Shown here: positions 23,801 through 30,073 of the stretch, one piece after another | Numbering within the stretch: the stretch's first letter is position 1 | How the letters are laid out: every line of letters begins with the position of its first letter | Virus record (IMG/VR): IMGVR_UViG_3300025647_000180 | Span: 1 to 30,073 of that record | Reading direction: 5' to 3' (one strand) | DNA: 30,073 nucleotides | Source: a virus | Made by a program: the position numbers and the translations under genes | The notes under the pieces: generated by a model | The model's database searches: none | Told to the model about the DNA's origin: nothing | The model's input: the letters and a program-made list of their open reading frames with translations, nothing else

Positions 23801-26800
23801 ATGGGGAATCAGGTACTACTGGTACAGCTGGTAGTTCAGGTACTTCAGGTACAAGCGATACTTCAGGTACTTCGGGTAATAATGGTACTTCAGGTACAGA
23901 CGGTAATAATGGTACTTCAGGTACAGTAGGTGCTTCTGGCACTTCAGGTACTTCAGATACAAGTGGTACAACAGGTTCAGCTGGTACCTCAGGTACTTCA
24001 GGCGATAATGAAAGCGCTACTTCTGGTACTGCTGGTGAATCAGGAACTTCAGGAACTTCAGGTGCTTCAAGCACTTCAGGTACAGCAGGTTCTTCAGGAA
24101 CATCTGGTTCAGATGGTACATCTGCTACAGCTGGTACAGCAGGTAGCTCAGGTACTTCAGATACTTCAGGTACAACTGGTTCAGCAGGTACTTCAGGTAC
24201 TACAGGTTTAGACGGCACTTCAGGTACAGTAGGTGAAAGCGGAACTTCAGGTACTTCTGACACTTCAGGTACAACTGGTTCAGCAGGTACTTCAGGTACT
24301 TCGGGCGATAACGAATCAGCTACTTCAGGTACACAAGGTGAATCAGGAACTTCAGGTACTTCAGGTGCTTCAAGCACTTCGGGTACAGCAGGCTCTTCAG
24401 GTACTTCAGGTTCAGATGGTACTTCAGCAACTGCAGGTACTGCAGGTTCAAGCGGTACAAGCGACACTTCCGGTACAACAGGTACTTCAGGTAGTTCAGG
24501 TACAACTGGAGACGATGGTACTTCAGGTACAGTAGGTGAAAGTGGAACTTCAGGAACTAGTGATACTTCAGGTACAACAGGTAGTGCTGGTACTTCAGGT
24601 ACTTCAGGTGATAACGAAAGTGCTACCTCAGGTACAGGTGGTATATCTGGAACTTCAGGAACATCAGGTGCTTCAAGCACTTCAGGCACAGCAGGTTCAA
24701 GCGGTACTTCAGGTTCAGATGGTACTTCAGCCACAGCTGGTACTGCTGGTTCATCAGGTACTTCAGATACATCAGGAACAACAGGTTCAGCCGGTACATC
24801 TGGTACTACAGGAGATGATGGTACTTCAGGTACAGTAGGTGAAAGTGGAACTTCAGGTACCTCAGATACTTCAGGTACAACTGGTTCAGCAGGTACTTCT
24901 GGTACCTCAGGCGATAACGAAAGTGCTACCTCAGGTACAGGTGGTGTGTCAGGTACTTCAGGAACTTCAGGTGCTTCTAGTACTTCAGGTACAGCTGGTT
25001 CTTCAGGAACTTCGGGTTCAGATGGTACTTCAGCAACTGCAGGTACTGCAGGTAGTTCAGGTACTAGTGATACATCAGGTACTTCAGGTACAGTAGGTAG
25101 TTCTGGTACAACTGGTAACGATGGTACTTCAGGTACAGTAGGAGAATCAGGTACATCAGGTACTTCAGATACAAGTGGTACTACAGGTTCAGCTGGTACC
25201 TCAGGTACAAGTGGTGATAACGAGTCAGCTACTTCAGGTACACAAGGTGTAAGCGGAACTTCAGGAACATCAGGTGCTTCAAGCACTTCAGGCACAGCAG
25301 GTAGTTCAGGAACCTCAGGTTCAGATGGTACATCTGCTACTGCTGGTACTGCGGGTTCGTCTGGAACAAGTGATACATCAGGTACTTCAGGAACCGCTGG
25401 TTCTTCAGGTACTACAGGTTTAGATGGCACTTCAGGTACTGTAGGTGAATCTGGAACTTCAGGAACTTCAGATACTTCAGGTACTACAGGTTCAGCAGGT
25501 ACTTCTGGTACATCAGGCGACAATGAATCAGCCACTTCAGGTACAGCTGGTGTAAGTGGTACTTCAGGTACTTCAGGTGCTTCAAGCACTTCAGGTACAG
25601 CAGGTAGTTCAGGAACAAGCGGTTCAGATGGTACTTCAGCAACAGCTGGTACTGCGGGTTCAAGCGGTACTTCAGATACTTCAGGTACTTCAGGAACAGC
25701 TGGCTCTTCAGGTACTACAGGAGACGACGGTACTTCAGGTACAGTTGGTGAATCTGGAACTTCAGGTACAAGTGATACTTCGGGCACTACAGGTTCAGCT
25801 GGTACTTCTGGTACTTCGGGTGCTACTGATGTTGGAACCTCTGGTACTGCTGGTGTAAGTAGTACTTCAGGTACATCAGGTGCTTCTAGTACTTCAGGTA
25901 CAGCAGGTTCTTCAGGTACAAGCGGTTCAGACGGTACTTCAGCTACTGCTGGTACTGCGGGTTCAAGCGGTACTTCAGATACTTCAGGTACTTCAGGTAC
26001 AAATGGTAGTTCAGGTACAACAGGTAACGATGGAACTTCTGGTACAGTAGGTGAAAGCGGTACTTCAGGTACAAGTGATACATCAGGTACAACAGGTTCA
26101 GCTGGTACTTCAGGTACTTCAGGTGATAACGAAAGTGCTACCTCAGGTACACAAGGTGTAAGCGGAACTTCAGGTACTTCAGGTGCTTCAAGCACTTCAG
26201 GAACAGCAGGTTCATCAGGAACTTCAGGTTCAAATGGTACTTCAGCTACAGCGGGTACTGCAGGTTCTAGTGGTACAAGTGATACTTCAGGTACAATGGG
26301 TACTGCTGGTTCTTCAGGTACTACAGGAGACGACGGTACTTCAGGTACAGTTGGTGAATCTGGAACTTCAGGAACAAGTGATACTTCGGGCACCACAGGT
26401 TCAGCAGGTACAAGCGGTACCTCAGGTGCTACTAATATAGGAACTTCAGGTACAGCTGGTATAAGCAGTACTTCAGGAACTTCAGGTGCTTCAAGCACTT
26501 CAGGAACAGCTGGTTCATCTGGTACTTCAGGCTCAGATGGTACTTCAGCAACTGCTGGTACTGCAGGTTCTAGTGGTACAAGTGATACCTCAGGTACATC
26601 TGGTACTTCAGGTTCAACAGGAACCTCAGGCTCGGATGGTACTTCATCAACAGCAGGTACAGCAGGTAGTTCAGGTACAGCAGGTACTTCAGATACTTCA
26701 GGTACTACAGGTAGTGCAGGTACTTCAGGTACAAGTGGTGATAATGCTAGCTCCACTTCAGGTACACAAGGTGTAAGCGGAACTTCAGGAACTTCGGGTG

Positions 26801-28881
26801 CTTCTAGCACTTCGGGTACAGCAGGTTCTTCAGGAACAAGTGGTTCAAACGGAACTTCAGGCACAGCTGGTACAGCAGGCTCAAGTGGTACATCAGATAC
26901 ATCAGGAACAACAGGTACAAATGGTAGCTCAGGTACAACAGGTAATGACGGAACTTCGGGTACTGTAGGTACTGCTGGTTCTTCAGGTACATCTGATACT
27001 TCAGGTACAACAGGTTCAGCAGGTACTTCAGGTACAAGTGGTGACAACGAGTCAGCTACTTCAGGTACTGCGGGTGTAAGTGGTACTTCAGGTACTTCAG
27101 GTGCTTCTAGTACTTCAGGTACAGCAGGTTCTTCAGGTACTTCAGGTTCAAATGGTACTTCTGGAACAGCTGGTACAGCAGGTTCAAGTGGTACATCAGA
27201 TACTTCAGGAACAAGTGGAACTTCAGGTTCAGCAGGAACCTCAGGCTCGGATGGTACTTCATCAACAGCAGGTACAGCAGGTAGTTCAGGTACAGCAGGT
27301 ACTTCAGATACTTCAGGTACAACCGGTTCAGCTGGTACTTCAGGTACTTCTGGAGACAATGCTAGTGCTACTTCAGGTACACAAGGTGTAAGCGGAACTT
27401 CAGGAACTTCAGGTGCTTCAAGTACTTCAGGAACAGCTGGTTCTTCAGGAACAAGTGGTTCAAACGGAACTTCAGGCACAGCAGGTACTGCGGGTTCTAG
27501 TGGTACTTCAGATACTTCAGGAACTTCGGGTTCTACAGGTACAAGTGGTACTACCGGAGATAGTAAAACTTCAGGTACAGTAGGTACAGCAGGTTCAAGC
27601 GGTACTTCAGATACTTCGGGTACAACAGGTTCAGCCGGTACCTCAGGTACCTCAGGTGATAATGCAAGTGCTACTTCAGGTACTGCTGGTGTAAGTGGAA
27701 CTTCAGGAACATCAGGCGCTTCAAGTACTTCAGGAACAACCGGTTCTTCAGGTACAAGCGGCTCAAATGGTACTGCAGGTTCTAGTGGTACATCAGGTGC
27801 ATCAAATACATCTGCTACTTCAGGTTCTTCAGGAACAAGCGGTTCATCTGGTACAGCGGGTTCAGCCGGTACAGGTGGTACTTCAGGTGGAAGTGGTGCA
27901 GCTAATAGTTCAGGTACTTCATCTACTTCAGGTACAGCTGGTTCATCTGGTACAACAGGATCTGCAGGTACTTCAGGTTCAGCCGGTACTAGTAACTCAT
28001 CAGGTACTTCAATTTCAAGTGGTACCTCAGGTACTACAGGTACAGCAGGTACAACAGGTAATGCTGGTACTTCAGGAGACTCTACTGGATCTGGTACTTC
28101 AGGTACATCTGCAACATCTGGTTCAAGTGGTACTTCAGGATCATCTGGTACAAGTGGCTCATCTGGAACCTCAGGTTCACAAGGTACAGCAGGTACTTCA
28201 CCTGATAGTGGTACTTCTGGTACATCAAGCTCTTCAGGTACTAGTGGTTCAAACGGCACTTCAGGAAGTTCAGGTACAAGTGGTTCAAACGGCACTTCAG
28301 GAAGTTCAGGTACAAGTGGTTCAAGCGGTACTTCAGGTTCATCTGGTACAAGTGGTTCAAGCGGTACTTCAGGAAGTTCAGGTACAAGTGGTTCAGCAGG
28401 TACATCTGGTGTAGGGTTAATATTTAATGATAATAACAATTATGTATTAACTGCTACAGGAACCTCAGGTGTAATCCAAGGTGAACAAAACCTCCAGTTC
28501 AATGGTAGTTACTTAACTCTAAACCAAGGAGTTAGAATGTACTATAAAACAGCATCAATTGCTGCTAATACTACAACTACTTTATTAACAGGATCTCAAG
28601 CTGTAAACGTTCAACAAGGCTTTAATATAGACTACATGATCTACGATTCAGGTTTAGCAAATGGATTTAGACAAGGTCAATTTATGGCAACTACAGATGA
28701 TGCTTCTATCGGTACAGGTGCTGTAATGTACGCTGAAACTTCAACAATAGATACTAACCAAGCTGCTAACGTAGAATTGATAGCTATAAACACTTCAGAT
28801 AAGTTAACAGTTCAAGCAGTAAATACTAATGCAATTGAAGATTTTACAATCCAGATGTATATTAGAGAATTTAACGCTTAA
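20893..28881 (+). CDS. Giant Gly-Thr-Ser repeat fibre protein (2662 aa)
   Basis: Three parts. Residues 1-536 are a beta-rich globular N-terminus (GVVSDIYGGNNVNVRPYNK, SISIGDL-type turns), presumably the virion attachment part. Residues 537-2506 are about 1970 residues of Gly-X-Y triplets dominated by GTS, GTA, GSS and GSD, almost free of Pro. Residues 2507-2662 are a globular C-terminus (VRMYYKTASIAANTTTTLLT, then FTIQMYIREFNA), a likely trimerisation or receptor-binding tip. Within the repeat part a higher-order unit of 101 or 104 residues recurs 15 times, each carrying an 8-residue Gly-phase break such as GDNESATS. Lack of Pro leaves open whether it forms a collagen triple helix or polyglycine-II-type bundles. 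It is transcribed alone between two terminators. Confidence 0.88.
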   Translation: MAEYNPEQPALTLYGTIQANAVGKDKYGISDETGLGPNGADKYISYDIIISNISAQPVGDASVRDSSGLLVGGSYDGIDIKVGDWVSDVEGLRTFKITAISEKTNSYISCSVEDVGMNVARTRADRVNSYSSGQAVVVFETSDNNQPLLAPNQFGNLGDARAVDGIQTYFNVYEPFQRFTLYPDITGSVSIGDLVTITGSVGGSPVTPYRLIPAEEGDTVIGVVSDIYGGNNVNVRPYNKIITNFSAPELLTSGSIGSTWYLSGSGAYTTSSDLGGDPKFFQLSLPIKGAVTGSIDGTDFDETQYNLVINNVEVIAQNAGGSTLTLSQIVSAVNTYENQTYVSASIYQTGGGNATITTGDSGASLADPAFLGMYLDLNPGSPGSYPSAPGEFTITAGATSFNVKPTTADVSQYTYPAASIDQIKLDIEAAALSAGVSITVTKNSATSLTIEETTGANLTLTQVAQDAFGQNLFGGGSALGWPAGTVSPPALEQYLSLERLDGGDILLQGSWLTSPSGSGIYSVSGTPPFLLMVEAAGGGETGTSGTSSTAGTSGTGISGTAGTSGTGITGTAGTSGTTIVGTAGTSGLEGTSGTQGTSGTSPGDGTAGTSLGSGTSGTAGTAGTSGSGGTGTSGTSVNGTGGTSGTSADTGTHGTSGTAADSGTSGTSFDSGTAGTAGTSGTNGNDGTSGTTGLDGTSGTNGESGTTGTAGTSGTSGEGTGTSGTNGTAGTAGTSGDSASAGTAGTSGNSGTTGTDGTSGTAGDSGTSGTASDNGTSGTSTNSGTVGTTGTSGTGGIDGTSGTAGGNGTSGTSDTSGTTGSAGTSGTSGDNESATSGTAGESGTSGTSGGSSTSGTTGSSGTSGTDGESGTSGTAGDSGTSGTSDTSGTTGNNGTSGTTGLDGTSGTAGESGTAGTSDTSGTTGSAGTSGTSGDNESATSGTAGESGTSGTSGGSSTSGTAGTGGTSGTDGESGTTGTAGSSGTSGTSDTSGTSGNNGTSGTDGNNGTSGTVGASGTSGTSDTSGTTGSAGTSGTSGDNESATSGTAGESGTSGTSGASSTSGTAGSSGTSGSDGTSATAGTAGSSGTSDTSGTTGSAGTSGTTGLDGTSGTVGESGTSGTSDTSGTTGSAGTSGTSGDNESATSGTQGESGTSGTSGASSTSGTAGSSGTSGSDGTSATAGTAGSSGTSDTSGTTGTSGSSGTTGDDGTSGTVGESGTSGTSDTSGTTGSAGTSGTSGDNESATSGTGGISGTSGTSGASSTSGTAGSSGTSGSDGTSATAGTAGSSGTSDTSGTTGSAGTSGTTGDDGTSGTVGESGTSGTSDTSGTTGSAGTSGTSGDNESATSGTGGVSGTSGTSGASSTSGTAGSSGTSGSDGTSATAGTAGSSGTSDTSGTSGTVGSSGTTGNDGTSGTVGESGTSGTSDTSGTTGSAGTSGTSGDNESATSGTQGVSGTSGTSGASSTSGTAGSSGTSGSDGTSATAGTAGSSGTSDTSGTSGTAGSSGTTGLDGTSGTVGESGTSGTSDTSGTTGSAGTSGTSGDNESATSGTAGVSGTSGTSGASSTSGTAGSSGTSGSDGTSATAGTAGSSGTSDTSGTSGTAGSSGTTGDDGTSGTVGESGTSGTSDTSGTTGSAGTSGTSGATDVGTSGTAGVSSTSGTSGASSTSGTAGSSGTSGSDGTSATAGTAGSSGTSDTSGTSGTNGSSGTTGNDGTSGTVGESGTSGTSDTSGTTGSAGTSGTSGDNESATSGTQGVSGTSGTSGASSTSGTAGSSGTSGSNGTSATAGTAGSSGTSDTSGTMGTAGSSGTTGDDGTSGTVGESGTSGTSDTSGTTGSAGTSGTSGATNIGTSGTAGISSTSGTSGASSTSGTAGSSGTSGSDGTSATAGTAGSSGTSDTSGTSGTSGSTGTSGSDGTSSTAGTAGSSGTAGTSDTSGTTGSAGTSGTSGDNASSTSGTQGVSGTSGTSGASSTSGTAGSSGTSGSNGTSGTAGTAGSSGTSDTSGTTGTNGSSGTTGNDGTSGTVGTAGSSGTSDTSGTTGSAGTSGTSGDNESATSGTAGVSGTSGTSGASSTSGTAGSSGTSGSNGTSGTAGTAGSSGTSDTSGTSGTSGSAGTSGSDGTSSTAGTAGSSGTAGTSDTSGTTGSAGTSGTSGDNASATSGTQGVSGTSGTSGASSTSGTAGSSGTSGSNGTSGTAGTAGSSGTSDTSGTSGSTGTSGTTGDSKTSGTVGTAGSSGTSDTSGTTGSAGTSGTSGDNASATSGTAGVSGTSGTSGASSTSGTTGSSGTSGSNGTAGSSGTSGASNTSATSGSSGTSGSSGTAGSAGTGGTSGGSGAANSSGTSSTSGTAGSSGTTGSAGTSGSAGTSNSSGTSISSGTSGTTGTAGTTGNAGTSGDSTGSGTSGTSATSGSSGTSGSSGTSGSSGTSGSQGTAGTSPDSGTSGTSSSSGTSGSNGTSGSSGTSGSNGTSGSSGTSGSSGTSGSSGTSGSSGTSGSSGTSGSAGTSGVGLIFNDNNNYVLTATGTSGVIQGEQNLQFNGSYLTLNQGVRMYYKTASIAANTTTTLLTGSQAVNVQQGFNIDYMIYDSGLANGFRQGQFMATTDDASIGTGAVMYAETSTIDTNQAANVELIAINTSDKLTVQAVNTNAIEDFTIQMYIREFNA
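23329..27780 (+). repeat. Higher-order repeat array, 15 units of 303/312 bp
   Basis: Taking the codon after the Gly that opens each phase break as anchor, units start at 23380, 23692, 24004, 24307, 24610, 24913, 25216, 25519, 25822, 26125, 26428, 26740, 27043, 27355 and 27658. Steps are 312, 312, then 303 eight times, then 312, 303, 312, 303. The 9-base difference is one Gly-X-Y triplet plus zero frame change. Most units read DNESATSG at the anchor, three read DNASATSG or DNASSTSG, and two (25822, 26428) read ATDVGTSG or ATNIGTSG. Codons for the same residues differ between units. Confidence 0.92.
28246..28400 (+). repeat. 36-bp minisatellite at the end of the Gly-X-Y region
   Basis: GGTTCA followed by AACGGC or AGCGGT starts at 28246, 28282, 28318 and 28354, with a degenerate fifth start at 28390, a period of exactly 36 bp (12 residues, GSNGTSGSSGTS). 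The first two units are identical at the base level, so this end of the gene looks recently expanded. Confidence 0.85.
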
Positions 28882-28902
28882 AGTTAATTAAATATTAAAT
28901 TT

Positions 28903-28934
28903 AGAGGTGCCCTTTACATGGGCACTTCTTTTTT
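28903..28934 (+). terminator. Rho-independent terminator
   Basis: AGAGGTGCCC (28903-28912) pairs with GGGCACTTCT (28920-28929) with one G-U pair and a 7-base loop, followed by T5 to 28934. It ends the giant fibre transcript. Confidence 0.88.
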
Positions 28935-28943
28935 AATATGTAT
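28934..28943 (+). promoter_or_regulatory. Candidate late promoter, TAATATGTAT variant
   Basis: Follows the terminator T run directly and ends 23 bases before the ATG at 28967. Same T-to-G variant as at 12211 and 15175. Confidence 0.45.
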
Positions 28944-28966
28944 GACAAACATTTGGATAGTGAAAA

Positions 28967-29956
28967 ATGGCTAATGAATTTAAAGTAAGAAACGGACTTA
29001 TCGTTTCAGGATCATCGTGGTTTAATGAAGACATGTTTGCTGTCAATCTTCCTTCAGAAGCCAGCCCAAACTATTACATAACTTGGAGACAATCAGATGG
29101 TAGATTTGAAGTTTCTCCTGCAGGAGCTTCAGGAGCAGTTAATGCTATCGGTTGTTGGGATTATTCAGGATATATCGTTACTCCTACTAGTGGTGAATTT
29201 ACTCTTAGAGGAAATGGTACTAGTATATTAGATTCTGGTGTATCTGTTCTTCAATTTAACAAATTTGATAATAATGGAGTTGATCAAAGTTCATTTTTTA
29301 ACAACATAGGAGTTGGTTCAGTACTAACTCTTACTACAGGAGGAGTAACTATTAAATACGCCGTTACAGGATTTAATATTCAAGGAAATGTTTATTGGTT
29401 TTGGATTAATCTCCTTTCAGGAGGACCCTCAGCTACATTATCTGTAGGAACAGAAGTTTGTTTAACATTAACAGCAGTAACTGCAGGAGGGGGTTCATCT
29501 ACAGGCACTACTTCAGGCACAAGTGGTGGTGGTGGTGGAACTATATCATCATGTAATTGTATTACATTTAACATGGATGATAACTTTTCAGATGTCAATG
29601 GTAATTCAAAAACAGCTATTTTTAATATCTCACCAGGTTGGGCTCAACCTTTTGGTCAAATTGGATCATCAACTATAGGAATGTACGCTTCTCAAGATCA
29701 AGTAGCAGGATGTTATATGTCTACAGTATATTTTGGGATAGTAGCAGGTGCCACTGTAGGAAGTCCTAAATTATTTGAACTTTCATATTTAAACTTAAAA
29801 ACTAATTTTTTAATTAGTATAGCTTTAGGTACTTCTCCTGGAGGTGGTAATTTAGGTACCACAGCCAGTACTATTTATTTAGATATGCAATACGTGTCTG
29901 GGGATACCGGATATACAATCCCTACTGGAGCTTCTTTTACTCTTTGTAAAATATAA
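28967..29956 (+). CDS. Tail fibre protein with N-terminal attachment tag
   Basis: 329 aa. The N-terminus MANEFKVRNGLIVSGSSWF is the 'EF-V-NGL-VSGS' tag common at the start of T4-like phage fibre proteins. Residues 20-170 are beta-rich (YITWRQSDGRFEVSPAG). A flexible Gly/Ser/Thr linker (GGGSSTGTTSGTSGGGGG, about 174-191) joins a C-terminal domain that contains SCNCITFNMDDNF and ends in GASFTLCKI. The linker uses the same GTSG vocabulary as the giant neighbour. It is followed by a second gene with nearly the same N-terminus, so the two are tandem paralogues or alternative fibre subunits. Receptor unknown. Confidence 0.75.
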   Translation: MANEFKVRNGLIVSGSSWFNEDMFAVNLPSEASPNYYITWRQSDGRFEVSPAGASGAVNAIGCWDYSGYIVTPTSGEFTLRGNGTSILDSGVSVLQFNKFDNNGVDQSSFFNNIGVGSVLTLTTGGVTIKYAVTGFNIQGNVYWFWINLLSGGPSATLSVGTEVCLTLTAVTAGGGSSTGTTSGTSGGGGGTISSCNCITFNMDDNFSDVNGNSKTAIFNISPGWAQPFGQIGSSTIGMYASQDQVAGCYMSTVYFGIVAGATVGSPKLFELSYLNLKTNFLISIALGTSPGGGNLGTTASTIYLDMQYVSGDTGYTIPTGASFTLCKI

Positions 29957-29965
29957 TAAAAACTT

Positions 29966-29977
29966 TAATATTTATAT
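29966..29977 (+). promoter_or_regulatory. Candidate late promoter, TAATATTTATAT
   Basis: Copy of the recurrent motif in the 39-base gap between the two tandem fibre genes, ending 18 bases before the ATG at 29996. No terminator separates the two genes here. Confidence 0.5.
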
Positions 29978-29995
29978 TAGAATATATTCTAAATA

Positions 29996-30073
29996 ATGGC
30001 TAACGAATTTAAAGTAAGAAACGGACTTATCGTCTCAGGATCATCATATTTTGATGAAGACATGTTTGCTGTC
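29996..30073 (+). CDS. Second tail fibre gene, 5' part only (cut by window end)
   Basis: 26 codons to the end of the window: MANEFKVRNGLIVSGSSYFD then EDMFAV. Apart from Tyr for Trp and Asp for Asn it is identical in protein to the start of the gene at 28967, and the DNA is nearly identical too, so it is a recent tandem paralogue of at least the attachment tag. What follows the tag lies outside the window. Confidence 0.85.
   Translation, partial: MANEFKVRNGLIVSGSSYFDEDMFAV

Noticed and set aside
25822-26452. The two variant units (GATDVGTS, GATNIGTS) as sites of a frameshift or assembly error
   Set aside because: Both keep the exact 303-bp step, the reading frame and the 8-residue break length, so they are genuine sequence variants of the unit.
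22501-28410. CRISPR-like array
   Set aside because: The repeats are in frame, lack unique spacers, have periods of 9, 36, 303 or 312 bp, and lie within one continuous coding region.
22976-28414. Several 80-240-residue frames on the + strand rich in VLQV and QVQ within the giant gene, and similar ones at 19520-20209
   Set aside because: These are the +1/+2 readings of the same Gly-Thr-Ser codons. They are low-complexity and end at random points, and the real frame has defined domains on both sides.
22848-28439. A 1863-residue open frame on the minus strand opposite the giant fibre gene
   Set aside because: It is the mirror of GGT-ACT-TCA type codons, which read as GAA-GTA-CCT in one antisense frame and never form stops. 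It gives a monotonous Glu-Val-Pro polymer with no domain, no start context and no promoter. Its openness is a by-product of the sense repeat.
3871-29977. Reading the motif as T4-type late promoters TATAAATA on the minus strand
   Set aside because: No credible minus-strand genes exist in the window, and the copies are placed just upstream of + strand starts and just after + strand terminators. The reverse complement match is noted as a curiosity, not as evidence for leftward transcription.

Overview
This window looks like the virion-structure region of a T4-like contractile-tailed phage (Caudoviricetes). It is AT-rich and every credible gene lies on the + strand. The diagnostic genes are a gp17-type large terminase, a gp20-type portal, a gp21-type prohead protease, a gp22-type acidic scaffold, a gp23-type major capsid protein, a PhoH-type ATPase and gp13/gp14-type neck proteins. 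The host cannot be read directly. Most starts, including the capsid start, lack a clear Shine-Dalgarno and have A/T-rich leaders. This would suit a Bacteroidota-like host, but that is an inference. I saw no tRNA, rRNA, CRISPR array or insertion sequence.

Layout. 1-1170: end of an unknown gene, a tail-fibre-like protein and a small cupin-like protein, closed by a terminator. 1288-3873: a cassette of non-structural genes (COG2509-like FAD dehydrogenase, small 'DGPA' protein, sugar-isomerase-type cupin, P-loop kinase-like protein). 3905-5247: a charged protein and a membrane-anchored protein that is a lysis or envelope candidate. 5244-15123: the head module in the order terminase, portal, four unassigned morphogenesis-type genes, protease, scaffold, capsid. 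Relative to T4, the tail sheath and tube genes (18, 19) are missing between 17 and 20. 15211-15942: PhoH. 15979-18712: neck and tail-completion genes (gp13-like, gp14-like, possible gp15-like). 18709-30073: fibres and adhesins, including a 569-aa Gly-X-Y protein, a 2662-aa protein with about 1970 residues of Gly-Thr-Ser-type repeats, and two tandem fibre genes sharing an N-terminal tag; the second is cut by the window end.

How it works together. Terminase packages DNA through the portal into a prohead built on the acidic scaffold and matured by the protease. The neck proteins close the head and join the tail. The long Gly-X-Y proteins are probably thin fibres presenting C-terminal receptor-binding tips. 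Genes within blocks are tightly coupled (ATGA or TAATG overlaps). Nearly every real intergenic gap carries a motif close to TAATATTTATAA (variant TAATATGTAT), and each of the five rho-independent terminators is followed within about 35 bases by a copy. I read it as this phage's own, probably late, promoter element. Its core TATTTATA is the exact reverse complement of the T4 late promoter box TATAAATA.

The most interesting features are the giant fibre gene with 15 higher-order repeats of 303 or 312 bp whose codons are scrambled while the protein sequence is kept, the recurring inverted late-box-like motif, and a short peptide motif shared by the capsid protein and a neighbouring head-module protein next to candidate protease sites.
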